Positions 54,702 through 64,000 of a DNA stretch of 64,000 nucleotides are shown piece by piece. The position numbers and the translations under genes were made by a program. How positions within the stretch are numbered: position 1 is the stretch's first letter; each line of letters starts with the position of its first letter. This stretch comes from Craterostigma plantagineum (taxonomy: Eukaryota > Streptophyta > Magnoliopsida > Lamiales > Linderniaceae), in the NCBI GenBank assembly GCA_027422505.1, contig JAPQWV010000124.1:868001-932000 (forward strand). The letters are read 5' to 3'. Below the pieces are notes generated by a model that had not been told where the DNA came from, searched no databases, and saw only the letters and a program-made list of their open reading frames with translations.

Positions 54702-57430
54702 ATGGGCAAATCCTCCGCCAGTCGACAACTGCCAGTTGCGCACGGCGAAAGCAGCGGCGGTCCTCCGAGGAGTTTATTCTGCGATAGATGTTCGGCGGTT
54801 GTTCGTAGGCTCTTCAGTGTCAAGTGCTGCGCAGTTTTGATCCTTACCTTTGCTGTCTTCTTGTCCGCGTTCTTTTGCGTTGTTCGTGTTGGGTATAGAG
54901 AATCTGGGTTTGACGTCAAAGGTTCCATCAAGATCAGTGGTAAAGAGATGATTCCTCTCAATATCTCCAGATTTTTTGGTTGATTGCTTTTCTGTGTGGT
55001 GAAGTGAATATGGAATATGGGTCTCGGTCAATTGTTTGCTTATTTGTCTGTATACATATGATTGTCTGCTCTCTGTTTTTGCTGATCCTTGAAGCTGGCA
55101 TCGCCATTGATTAGTAATAATTTTCTGGGTTTTTCTTCCTTGTTTTTTTTTTGGTTTTTTATGCATATTATTCTTATGCTTGATCTGCTTCAACTTTAGT
55201 TTTTTGATTAGAATGCTGCTGGTTAATAGAGTCAATTTTCGCTTATTTTATTTGGATTTGATGACTTGTCTGAGGATTTTACTGTGGCTCATCTACTGCT
55301 TCCTCTTTGAGATTTTTGTTAAACGTGTGTCACTCTCTTTTTTTCTAGATAGTTCTTGGAGGTTCTAAAATCAGATATATAGATAACATTTCTTCTCCAT
55401 ATATAACTGAGTTTTTGATTATTGAGCATGCTATTATTTTGTTTATCCTGTATGGAGATCCTTGTATTAACTCTGGATAATAATATGACGTCATCGCATT
55501 TTAAGCGGTTCACGGCATCGTAGTTAAGCGATGCACGCAGTCGAATTTAAAAGCGGTGTGGAAACTTTTGCAGCCCATCTTTAGCGGCAAGAAATTAAAT
55601 GATTCTGTTTTTACGGAAAAGTATGCTGCGAAACAAAGTCATCTTTCTTGTCCTTTTATCGATTTATGGCGTACCTATCTTCAATTTACTTTGGTTGAAT
55701 CTCATATCCTCTGCCTTTGTTTGCTTTCGATCTTATAGATGATGTTAGCTTATTAGACAGTTGAGTTGAAATTAAAAGCCACACTAAGACTGATCATTGT
55801 CGACGTTCTTTATTACAGCCATTGTTCAAGTATGCTTCAATCTGCAGAGACCCGTCGCAGAGCTAGTACCATACATTTCAAGACTTGAGTACGACGTTAA
55901 CGGGGAAATAGGTGTTCCTTCCTTTAAGGTCTGCTTCAAACACATATAAGTCTCTGCAGTTCAGTCATATCATGAGAAGGGAAAAGTGATTTTACCAAAT
56001 TTTTGTTGTTTTGTTTATTTATTTTCTTCCAGGTCAATGTTTTGTCCATGCACCCTTTGCACTTATCTAACTGGACGAGTGTGGTCATCGGTTTCATTCC
56101 AGATCCAACTGATAGTACAACGACTTCAGTGGCCTTGAGCATCTTGAGAGCATCCTTAGTAGATATATTTCTTCAGCAGTACAACTTGACATTGACCTCA
56201 TCGATCTTTGGGCACCCCTCTTCGTTCGAAATAATGAAGTTTCCTGGTGGAATTACCGTCATACCCGATCGAAATGGTTTGATCGTTGAGCCCCTTTTCA
56301 CATTCGTTCTCGGTAGCTCGATTTATGACGTGACTCGAAATCTTCCGGAGCTTAAGGAGCAGCTCAAGTGGGGGTTACAGTTAACGCCCAATGAGGTATA
56401 CTAACTTTCAGTCGTTTGAATTTCGTATAGAATAGAAATTGGCTGGGACATGAATTTCTGTGGTGTTTGAAATGATAGCTTGTTCATGTCAATGCATTTT
56501 CTACCTTGTGGTACTACTGTTTCACATTCCACTGGATAGCAGCAAATTGCTAACCCTTTCTTCATAGTTGTAACTGCATCCTTAGGTGCATCAAGCCCTT
56601 TCTCAGACCATCTCAGATTATGATCGAACTGATAATTTCTTTTTTTTTTCCTTCTTTTTTCAAATGGTATTGTATTTCAGCCATGTGTTACTGTTCATAT
56701 GCGTGTGTTTTTGACACACTCTCCCCCATTTCCCTTTCTGTCTCAAGACGTTTATGTCTGTCTATGTATGTCTGTGTGTGCGCAGGTCATCTACATTCAA
56801 GTAACGAACCAAAATGGCTCAACAATGGATCCACCAGTTTCGGTCGAAGCTTCAGTTGCATCTGATTTAGGAATGCCACTGCCCGAGAGACTGAGACAGC
56901 TGGCTCAGATCATAACCAAGTCTCCACCTAAAGAAAATCTTGGTCTCAATCATTCTGTCTTTGGGAAAGTAAAACAAGTTAGCTTATCATCCTTCCTGAA
57001 TCATTCCCTTGAAGCCCATTCACCATCCTCTTCTCCATCTCCATCGCCATCATCTTCTCCTTCTCCATCACCAGCCCCATCAAATCACCATATTCAACCT
57101 CCTGTGTTAGTCCCCTCTTACCCACCCATATTCGCGCCCGACCCTCATAATCCTTTGGGGCCTACTCCTAGCAGCATCCCTTATCATCGCTCTATAGCTC
57201 CTAGTTCTGATTCGCCTGACTCTTCATGTGGATCTTCTCAATCGCCGAGCCCTTCTCCATCCGACGTTGACCCTAGTGACCAAATGTCCCCTAATTTATC
57301 GCCTCACCCCTCCAGGGGATCTCCAATGCAGGGCGTTTCACCTAGCCCAGATGAAAAGATCTGGCAAGATGACGTAGCTCCTGTAGATGCTTCGTCATCT
57401 CTACCATCTGCCTACTTTTGTAAGTGTTAA
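54702..57430 (+). CDS. Plant membrane protein of the DUF7036 type with Ser/Pro-rich tail
   Basis: Four exons (54702-54939, 55819-55928, 56033-56395, 56786-57430) give 451 residues. The start MGKSSASRQLPVAHGESSGG leads to a Cys/Arg patch and one transmembrane segment (CCAVLILTFAVFLSAFFCVV), implying a type II-like orientation. The conserved lumenal or outer domain includes VPYISRLEYDVNGEIGVPSF, VNVLSMHPLHLSNWTSVVIG, and FVLGSSIYDVTRNLPELKEQ. The C-terminal third is a low-complexity Ser-Pro repeat region (PSPSPSSSPSPSPAPS) reminiscent of arabinogalactan-type proteins. Function is unknown to me. The last exon may instead splice at TTTT|GTAAGT to an exon near 57548 encoding a hydrophobic tail (AHFLLFGIFNIIG), ending about 57619. 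Confidence 0.85.
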
Positions 57431-58469
57431 TAGATTTTTTACAGTATATTAGTTGCATATCATTATATCATATATGATCAGTTTTATGCACTTCTTTCTC
57501 ATAGATTGATGCTATTTTGCTGGTAATTGTAACTCTGCATCTCTTAGATGCACACTTCCTACTATTTGGTATCTTCAACATCATTGGAAGTAGTAGTTTG
57601 TATGTTGGTAAATTATAAGATGGCTCCGCCTATGATTTATATCCACGCTGTCGAGTGCTTTAGAATCGCATCTGATCTTGTTTGTATGGCGATTCTTGAC
57701 TGATTCATTTTTCGTCGGGGTTTTAAGAAAAGCGACGACATTCTTGGGTTTTTATTACAGTTGTTTATCTGATGATGAGTATCATATACGCTTTTGCAGC
57801 TTCTGCATCAAGAACTTGGAGACTTTGTATGTTCATCTCTGTCCAACTCATCACTGTGCTTCTCCTATGCTATGTCCTCTAAAAGTATATACTTGTATAT
57901 TACATGGCCCATGGTTTTGCTGCTGGAATGAGATAAGAGAAAGGGTGTAATTGGTCTCAATTGCGTTACAACTCAAAGGTGGAGTCCAAAAGTGGGTTTT
58001 TGGCGCTCGTAAGTACGTAGAGGTTCATCAAGATTTTCGAAGGGTTTACAGTAAGTAACTTTTTGATAACTTAACTACAAGAAGTCTGAACCAAAGGCTT
58101 TATCTTCCTTGCGTGTGTAGGAAAGTTAATCAAGTGTACAATGTTTCTTTCTGTGACATGCGAGGGGAAAATACAGTCTGTGTAATAGTGCTACCTGATA
58201 TCTAGCAATATGTAAAAAAAAAGGTTTATATAATGCAGCAAAAATAAAATAAATACCATCTTTCTCAAGTGTACCATACATACATGATGCAGCAAAAATA
58301 AAATAAATACCATCTTTCTCAAGTGTACCATACATACATGATTCTATCTATGTCTAAAACATCTCTGTAATCCTTAAAAAGAGCACTGTGGTACACAACA
58401 ACATCACAAATGCTTCAAAAGCAATCAACATATTACAATTCTTTCAAATTGAGGGGATTTGCAATCTTT
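57431..58469. other. Intergenic, 3' flanks of DUF7036 and rhomboid genes
   Basis: About 1 kb between convergent genes. Apart from a possible alternative last exon of the upstream gene (57548-57619) and the tandem repeat listed next, no gene is supported. Confidence 0.45.
58225..58341. repeat. Tandem duplication of a ~54-bp unit
   Basis: Two adjacent, essentially identical copies of a unit starting ATGCAGCAAAAATAAAATAA and ending CATACATACATG lie downstream of the rhomboid gene. The ORFs across it are chance frames. Confidence 0.85.
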
Positions 58470-60479
58470 TCACTGTTTCCTTTTTACCAGAGAAAAAATC
58501 GGAGCTTTGTCCGTCAATACCTTTCTTCCATCCCGAGTAACGGCTACAACCTCCCAAGCGGGACCCAATAGCCACGACGCAGCAATCCCGCCTACTAAGC
58601 CACCGAACTAGAGAAAAAGAATTCAATATACAAACGATAGAAGATTGATGAATATGTTGTAATAATATGTGCAAAACTTACATGTCCCCAGTTATCTATG
58701 CCTTGAGACAGAAAACCGATAGTCTGCAAGAGAAAACCATCGAATTGCATCATTGATTACGCTTAGAGTTTAGGCGAAGAAGTTTATTCGAGCCATTAAA
58801 CGAGGTTTGCGAAGTCGTACCATGTTTAGGGCAATAACTCGGGCTATATGTTTCAGATCTCCTTCTGTTCCTTTAACCATGTCCCTGTGTCTCAGGGCGA
58901 ACATTGCGAATGATCCAACCTATTCATGTCATGGTTTTGCCAGAGTCTAAACATAAAATTCAATCTTTGGAAAAAAAAAACGAACTTGTATGTATAAACT
59001 GAGAAAGGCTAATCTTTCCAGACAACGCTGAACGAAGTTTTTGAGAAATAAGGTTTCATTATTTACCAATCCAAAGATAGCTCCCGAGGCACCAACTGCT
59101 GGTGCTTTGCAAAACCAATAACTTGTTGCTGAACCTTATGTGAGCGAATTTTGCAATTGAGTTGATTAAAGAAAAAGTTATAGAGCTGAGAATTTTAGTT
59201 TCTATAGAGGGATGGAAGGATTTACTTGCGATAGCTGATGCAATATATATTGCAAGGAATCTTTTGGGGCCACATATCTTCTCAACAGTAGGACCAACTG
59301 AGTTCAAAGAATAGCAGTTCACCTGCAATACGGTACAATTTACGCCGTGAATATTGAAATTTTTTACGAGCAAAATAACATTTCTTTGCTTGTACTGTTC
59401 GAGTCGAACCATTAGATGCCCGACGTTAGCATGCAAAAAGGAAGATGTAATTAGCCTCCACAGCTGCCCTTGGCTGATTAGGCTATTAATCTGCAAATGA
59501 TCATCAAAATTTGTCAGAAACAAGATAAAAATGTATATAGTCAATGACTTCGTTTCCGAGTAAATTATCAGACCTTTGCTCCCCAATATAAGAGATTTCC
59601 GTCTGAGACGTGCTGGGCGACATAAATTCTGTTCATAGTTCAGCTAAAATTTCATAATTCTATCGAAAAAACTTTATAACGAGCATGGCGAAGGGGTGTA
59701 TACTCACATTACGTTAGCTGCGAGCAGAATGTGAGTCCATTTGCTCTTATCGAAAAAGTCGTTTCTCGATTTTCTTGAGTGCGACTGCCAAAACTCTTTA
59801 GAATCACTTCTACTTTCGTTTCCGTTGAAGAAACTTAAGCCCATCAAAGCAGCGGGAAGAGCGTTGGACGGCCACTGAAAACCTGGAAATCGAAGGGCCC
59901 TTTCATGGTGATTAGTATCCTTCGGCTTAGGTAGTACATCTTCAAGACGAGACACACTCTGCGTAATAACATCGTCAACATGGAAAGAGGATTTATTTAC
60001 GGTATCAAAAAAGTTATTACATGTATCTTCCCTTTCAATCCCTATCGTTCACCAAATAAAAAAGATCAGTTTCGATTCCATGCTTCAACAATTTAGACAT
60101 CTTGGAGTACTAGGGACTTCATAAATTTCAAGCCCAATCCCTAAATCTTACTTTCCCCAACGTCCAAGAAATCATTCTAAGCAACAGAAAAATGAAATTT
60201 CTTAGCTGATGGTGAAAACATATATGATATACGCTACCCATTAGTCGCTATACAACACCGCTTCAATGAAGATGCAATTTCGACCACGAAGCAACAAACA
60301 AACCTTACCCTCAGTGCGGCGCGGAGGAAGAAGCCCATATGAAGACGGCTGTGGAAGCGGAGAACGGCGGCGGATGTGGCGGCGAGGGGGTAATCGGCAG
60401 GTGTGGCCGCGCCGGCACCATAGATAGGGATATTGTTATTACAGTAGTTTAGATTGGATGACGTTGGCTGTCCCATCAT
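58470..60479 (-). CDS. Chloroplast rhomboid-like intramembrane protease (RBL10/RBL11 type)
   Basis: Nine exons join in frame to 333 residues: 60479-60309, 59958-59708, 59628-59574, 59490-59410, 59322-59226, 59134-59067, 58919-58821, 58723-58682, 58607-58470. The first ~90 residues are rich in Ala/Ser/Arg and fit a plastid transit peptide. The rhomboid core shows [38 protein letters not shown], the catalytic Ser in [16 protein letters not shown], and the catalytic His in GIDNWGHFGGLVGG, so the Ser-His dyad is complete. Plant plastid rhomboids influence envelope lipid metabolism and jasmonate-related traits. I cannot separate RBL10 from RBL11. An upstream in-frame Met at 60512 is possible. The gene is divergent from the RETICULATA-related gene. 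Confidence 0.93.
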
Positions 60480-60805
60480 CTCTTTCAACACTACGCAAGA
60501 AAATCTGTACAAAGCTTATCGTCTCTCTGAGCTGAGATCGTCAACTAAACTCCCCTTTGATGGTTATGTTTCCTTTTTCTATATAAATAAAATATTCATG
60601 GGCTGCTGACTGATGGGTCGGGTCAATTTTTTGTTTCGATTTTTACGAGAACGTAAGTTAAGGGGTGAATTTGTATTTAGTTGGTTGATAAGGAGTTGAG
60701 TGTAATTACATCCAATTACAAAGCTCATCTCCTGTCCCTAATCTCATTTTCTCCTTTTCCTCTCAGCAACTGAGGGAGAAAACCTTCTCAGCACAGAGAA
60801 GAAAA
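60480..60805. promoter_or_regulatory. Divergent promoter region rhomboid / RETICULATA-related
   Basis: 326 bp separate the start codons of two plastid-protein genes. A TATATAAATA motif lies near 60579-60588 in the plus orientation. Coordinated expression is possible but is inference. Confidence 0.45.
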
Positions 60806-63539
60806 ATGTCTCACGCTATGTTTCAAATGGGGCAGCTTATGCCCCTGACGCCCACCGGCGCGAAAACCTTATCCACAAGCCAGATGATGCCGGCGTCCGC
60901 CGTCGTTGTTAAACCCCTTCGGTGTTATCTTCCGAGCTTTAAAGCATCGGCTTCGCCGGCCGTCGAAGGAGACTCTGCTACCTCCCACCTCGAGCGGTGC
61001 TTTCAGGCTTCGCCGCCCTCGAAGGTTCCCGACGTGGGTCCGATGATGAAGGGGCAGTACGGTGCGTTTGGCGCGGTTACTTTGGATAAATCGAAGCTGG
61101 ATTTGACGCAGAAGAAGATCATAACGAGCCCGGAGCTCGACGCGGGCGGCAGCGGCGGGAACAATGGGAAGCATTTGAATAACGGCGGTGGTGATGGTGG
61201 AGATGATGGCGGCGATGATGATGACTATTTCGATGATTTTGATGAGGATGATGAGGGGGACGAAGGTGGGATGTTTAGGAGGAGGATTGTTTTTGCAGAG
61301 GTAAGTGAATTCAGAGCTGTGAAAATTTTGATTAGAGTTGCGTTAATTGGAGTTTCGATTTAGAGAATTCGTTTACTATTAGTTTGAACGTAGCATGGTG
61401 ATATGGGTGAGTTTTGAACTAAAAAAATTAGTATTTGAGCTTGTTTTTGTGTGTTTCCTCGCATTAAAATGAAGTACGGATCTGTTCTATTGTTAAGGGA
61501 GGGTGTTGAACCCTCTTTCACTAAGTAGGAAAGGAACAAGTAGAGATCGAGTAGGTTGCTTTTTAGTTGACCATACTTAGGTTACTAGAATCGTGAACAA
61601 GCTGAGATTCTTGTTTGGATGGGTTGATTGTTCTTAACTAGAAAGATGCGTGATTAGCACGGGTCAAGTATCTACTATTCGGTTTTATAGCCGCATTATG
61701 CGTGGGCTTATTAAGTTTCCAATTTTATCTCTCGGTGAATATATCAATTAAATTTATAATATTGCCTATTAACTTTTGGTATGTTATAAAAATTTTATAT
61801 GCCGCAGTTGTTTGATCGAAAATTCGTTGACGCTGTGCTAAATGAGTGGCAAAAGACAATGATGGATTTGCCCGCTGGTTTACGTCAGGCCTACGAAATG
61901 GTAATCGGCTTAATTTTTAATCGTTGTATCTTTTGTTCTAGAATCTAGACTGATTCATCTTTCTCGTCTTTCTCTAGGGTTTGGTCAGCTCTGCACAAAT
62001 GGCGAGGTTTCTGGTAATCAATGCTCGACCAACAGTTGAGAGGACGGTTTCTCGATCTCTTCCTCATGGATTATCGAGGGCATTTATTGGGAGGTAAACC
62101 AACATAACCCTTTTGCTTTACTATCAAATTCCTTGTTTGACTGTGATTCCTCTGAATGTTATTATTTATTATTATTTTTCTCATCTTCCGTTACTTGTAT
62201 CTATAGGATGATTGCAGATCCAGCCTTCGCTTATAGACTACTTCTCGAGCAAACGACAACAATAGGCTGCTCAGTTTGGTGGGAGATCAAGAACCGCAAG
62301 GAGAGGTAAAACATTATCAAAATTTTTTTAGTTAGATTACTCCAGATATTTAATCACTCATGCCTCAACAATTTATCTTGAAACATAAATTTGTCAAATT
62401 CAGGATAAAACAAGAATGGGATCTCGCCCTCATCAACGTTCTCACAGTAGCAGCTTGCAACGCCATTGTCGTATGGTCACTCGCTCCCTGTCGTTCGTAT
62501 GGAAACACCTTTCAGTCTGACTTGCAAAATACGCTACAAAAGCTCCCTAACAACTTTTTTGAAAAGAGCTACCCACTTAGAGAGTTCGACTACCAAAAAA
62601 GGCTCCAATCATTCTTTTACAAAGCTGCTGAGTTGTGTATGGTGGGATTCACTGCTGGTACCGTCCAGGGTGGCCTTTCAAATCTCGTTGCAAGTAAAAA
62701 AGAAGGAAGGTGAGAAAACCGCAATGTTCTAGAAGAGCAGTTTATGACAATTTGGATAATTGTGAAAAATGTTTGTTTATGCTAAATGTGTCGTAACTCA
62801 TCTATAACTAATTGTTATATAGGTTATCTGTGACTATCCCATCCGTGAGCACCAATGCGCTCAGTTATGGAGCCTTTCTTGGCATATATGCAAACATGAG
62901 ATATCAGCTTTTATGCGGTTTTGACAGAACCGTGACGAACTACTTTGATGTTGTTGGTGTAGCTCTATTCTTCAGCACAGCCCTCAGGTATGATGATGCA
63001 TTCCTAACGAATAATTGCACGTTATTTGCATCTATGACACTTCGATCCCCTATGATGGGACTCTTTTTTGGTGAAAACCTAATCTGTATGTCTATGGATA
63101 TCGGCCAATAATAGAACTCATTCGAGGTCTAGTTTGATTAAACTTCAAACAAGTCAGATACTAAGTATACAGCTTGATTTGACATTCAAACAAGCTCGAT
63201 CGCTGATTGGGCACTGACAGAAAATGTGAAAACTTACACGAAAATATTTGCAGGGTTTTGAACGTTCAATTGGGAGAAACTTCAAGATTGGCATGGCTTG
63301 GCGTTGAAGCCGATCCATTGGCTCATTCAGACGATCTCTTAAAAGCTTACAACAGACCATCATCCCAAATAGCAGACAACCAATCAAAATGGTTCATATC
63401 GAAGAATGCTATCGTCTCTGGGCTCGGGCTTTTGGGCATCAAGAAGGGTCAATCGAGTAATAACGAGTGCGAAGCACAGACGCAGGCACCTAAGGCTAGG
63501 AGGAAGAGAGTCGTGAGGAGGAAGGTGGCGACGAGTTAA
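60806..63539 (+). CDS. RETICULATA-related chloroplast protein (DUF3411), RER4-like
   Basis: Seven exons (60806-61300, 61808-61900, 61978-62093, 62207-62305, 62404-62709, 62823-62987, 63254-63539) give 519 residues. The first ~75 residues suit a chloroplast transit peptide. A Gly/Asp-rich acidic run (DDDDYFDDFDEDDEGDEGG) precedes FRRRIVFAELFDRKFVDAVL. The DUF3411 membrane domain continues with WQKTMMDLPAGLRQAYEMG, LLEQTTTIGCSVWWEIKNRK, WDLALINVLTVAACNAIVVW, VSTNALSYGAFLGIYANMRY and LGVEADPLAHSDDLLKAYNR, ending in a basic ARRKRVVRRKVATS tail. Family members sit in the plastid envelope and affect leaf mesophyll development. All junctions are GT-AG and in frame. Confidence 0.94.
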
Positions 63540-64000
63540 ATGACTTAAATGCCCCCCTTTTGTCATCTTCTCTGTAAGATTCTCCTCTCCCAACTACTAC
63601 TCTCTTCGATTTTTTGCAGCCTCGTTAGGTTTTGTCCCTTTTGAGCATTTTCGACGCGCGTGCATCACCATGTTGCGATTTGAGAGCTAAACCTGTAAAT
63701 TCTTTTATCTTTTGGCTGATCACTTCTTGACTATAAGTTATTATTAACCTTTGTAATAAATTGGAAGGTTTTCATGCACTTTCTTTTTGTGCAACTTATA
63801 TTGTGGGGATATTATTGAATTGGCTCAAGTGATGCAATTTCATAAATTTAATATCCACTAGTCGACGATGTGCTTGTATGCTGAATTGATGATATGTACA
63901 TGTGTGTGATAAATATACGAACAGTATATGATATTTTAAAGAAAAAGAGAAGATTCTGGTCCGAATTTAGCTTTACTTCAACGAACTAATATAATTTCAG
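63540..64000. other. 3' flank of the RETICULATA-related gene
   Basis: 461 bp of AT-rich DNA to the window end, including the presumed 3' UTR. Nothing else was recognised. Confidence 0.5.

Overview
This window is nuclear DNA of a flowering plant, most likely a eudicot. The genes are split by short GT-AG introns, the intergenic DNA is AT-rich with (TA)n and (CT)n microsatellites, and plant-specific families are present (chitinase-like CTL, expansin, dirigent, 3-ketoacyl-CoA synthase, RETICULATA-related, LAP5-type polyketide synthase). Transposable elements of several orders fill the gaps. No rRNA, tRNA, CRISPR array or prokaryotic feature was seen. No species can be named from this sequence alone.

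Layout. 1-11.6 kb is a gene-dense block: the tail of a PUB-domain protein (PUX2-like), a J-domain protein (-), an SLC35F-type transporter (+), a 387-bp palindromic MITE, the queuine tRNA-ribosyltransferase accessory subunit QTRT2 (+), and a chitinase-like protein (-). 12.1-18.0 kb is retrotransposon debris: a 21-bp minisatellite, the 3' half of one Copia element (RT-RNase H plus a putative 1.9-kb LTR), and the 5' half of a second Copia element on the other strand. 16.95-30.59 kb is a recent, nearly identical tandem duplication with an offset of about 7.17 kb. Each unit carries a Copia gag remnant with its 5' LTR, a dirigent gene with a poly-histidine tail, a non-autonomous DNA element, and a small LTR element. 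The second unit breaks off inside exon 1 of a LAP5-like polyketide synthase pseudogene (30.6-31.7 kb). 32.2-34.0 kb holds an inverted minisatellite and a Mutator-type MITE.

34.5-45.0 kb is again genic: ATP phosphoribosyltransferase (-) and the CTD phosphatase UBLCP1 (+) share a 271-bp divergent promoter region, followed by a bZIP protein (-) and an alpha-expansin (+). A nearly complete LINE (45.6-51.5 kb, -) has landed just beyond the stop codon of a KCS gene (-). The window ends with a DUF7036-type membrane protein (+), and a plastid rhomboid (-) divergent from a RETICULATA-related gene (+).

The most unusual object is the small LTR element at 21.66-24.12 kb. It has LTRs of about 175-179 bp, a perfect initiator-tRNA-type primer-binding site (TGGTATCAGAGC) and a gag-like ORF, and it lacks integrase and reverse transcriptase. 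Where those should be, it carries a decayed mosaic resembling the C-terminal lid of HSP70/BiP followed by the C-terminal part of HSP90. This looks like a TRIM-type element that captured two chaperone gene fragments; its truncated copy lies at 28.8-30.6 kb.

Three otherwise well-preserved genes (QTRT2, UBLCP1, KCS) each carry one single-base frameshift. A fourth, the J-domain gene, has exons that could not be joined in frame. This raises the question of residual assembly indels versus real allele loss. Most genes here are unrelated housekeeping or developmental loci and do not form a pathway.
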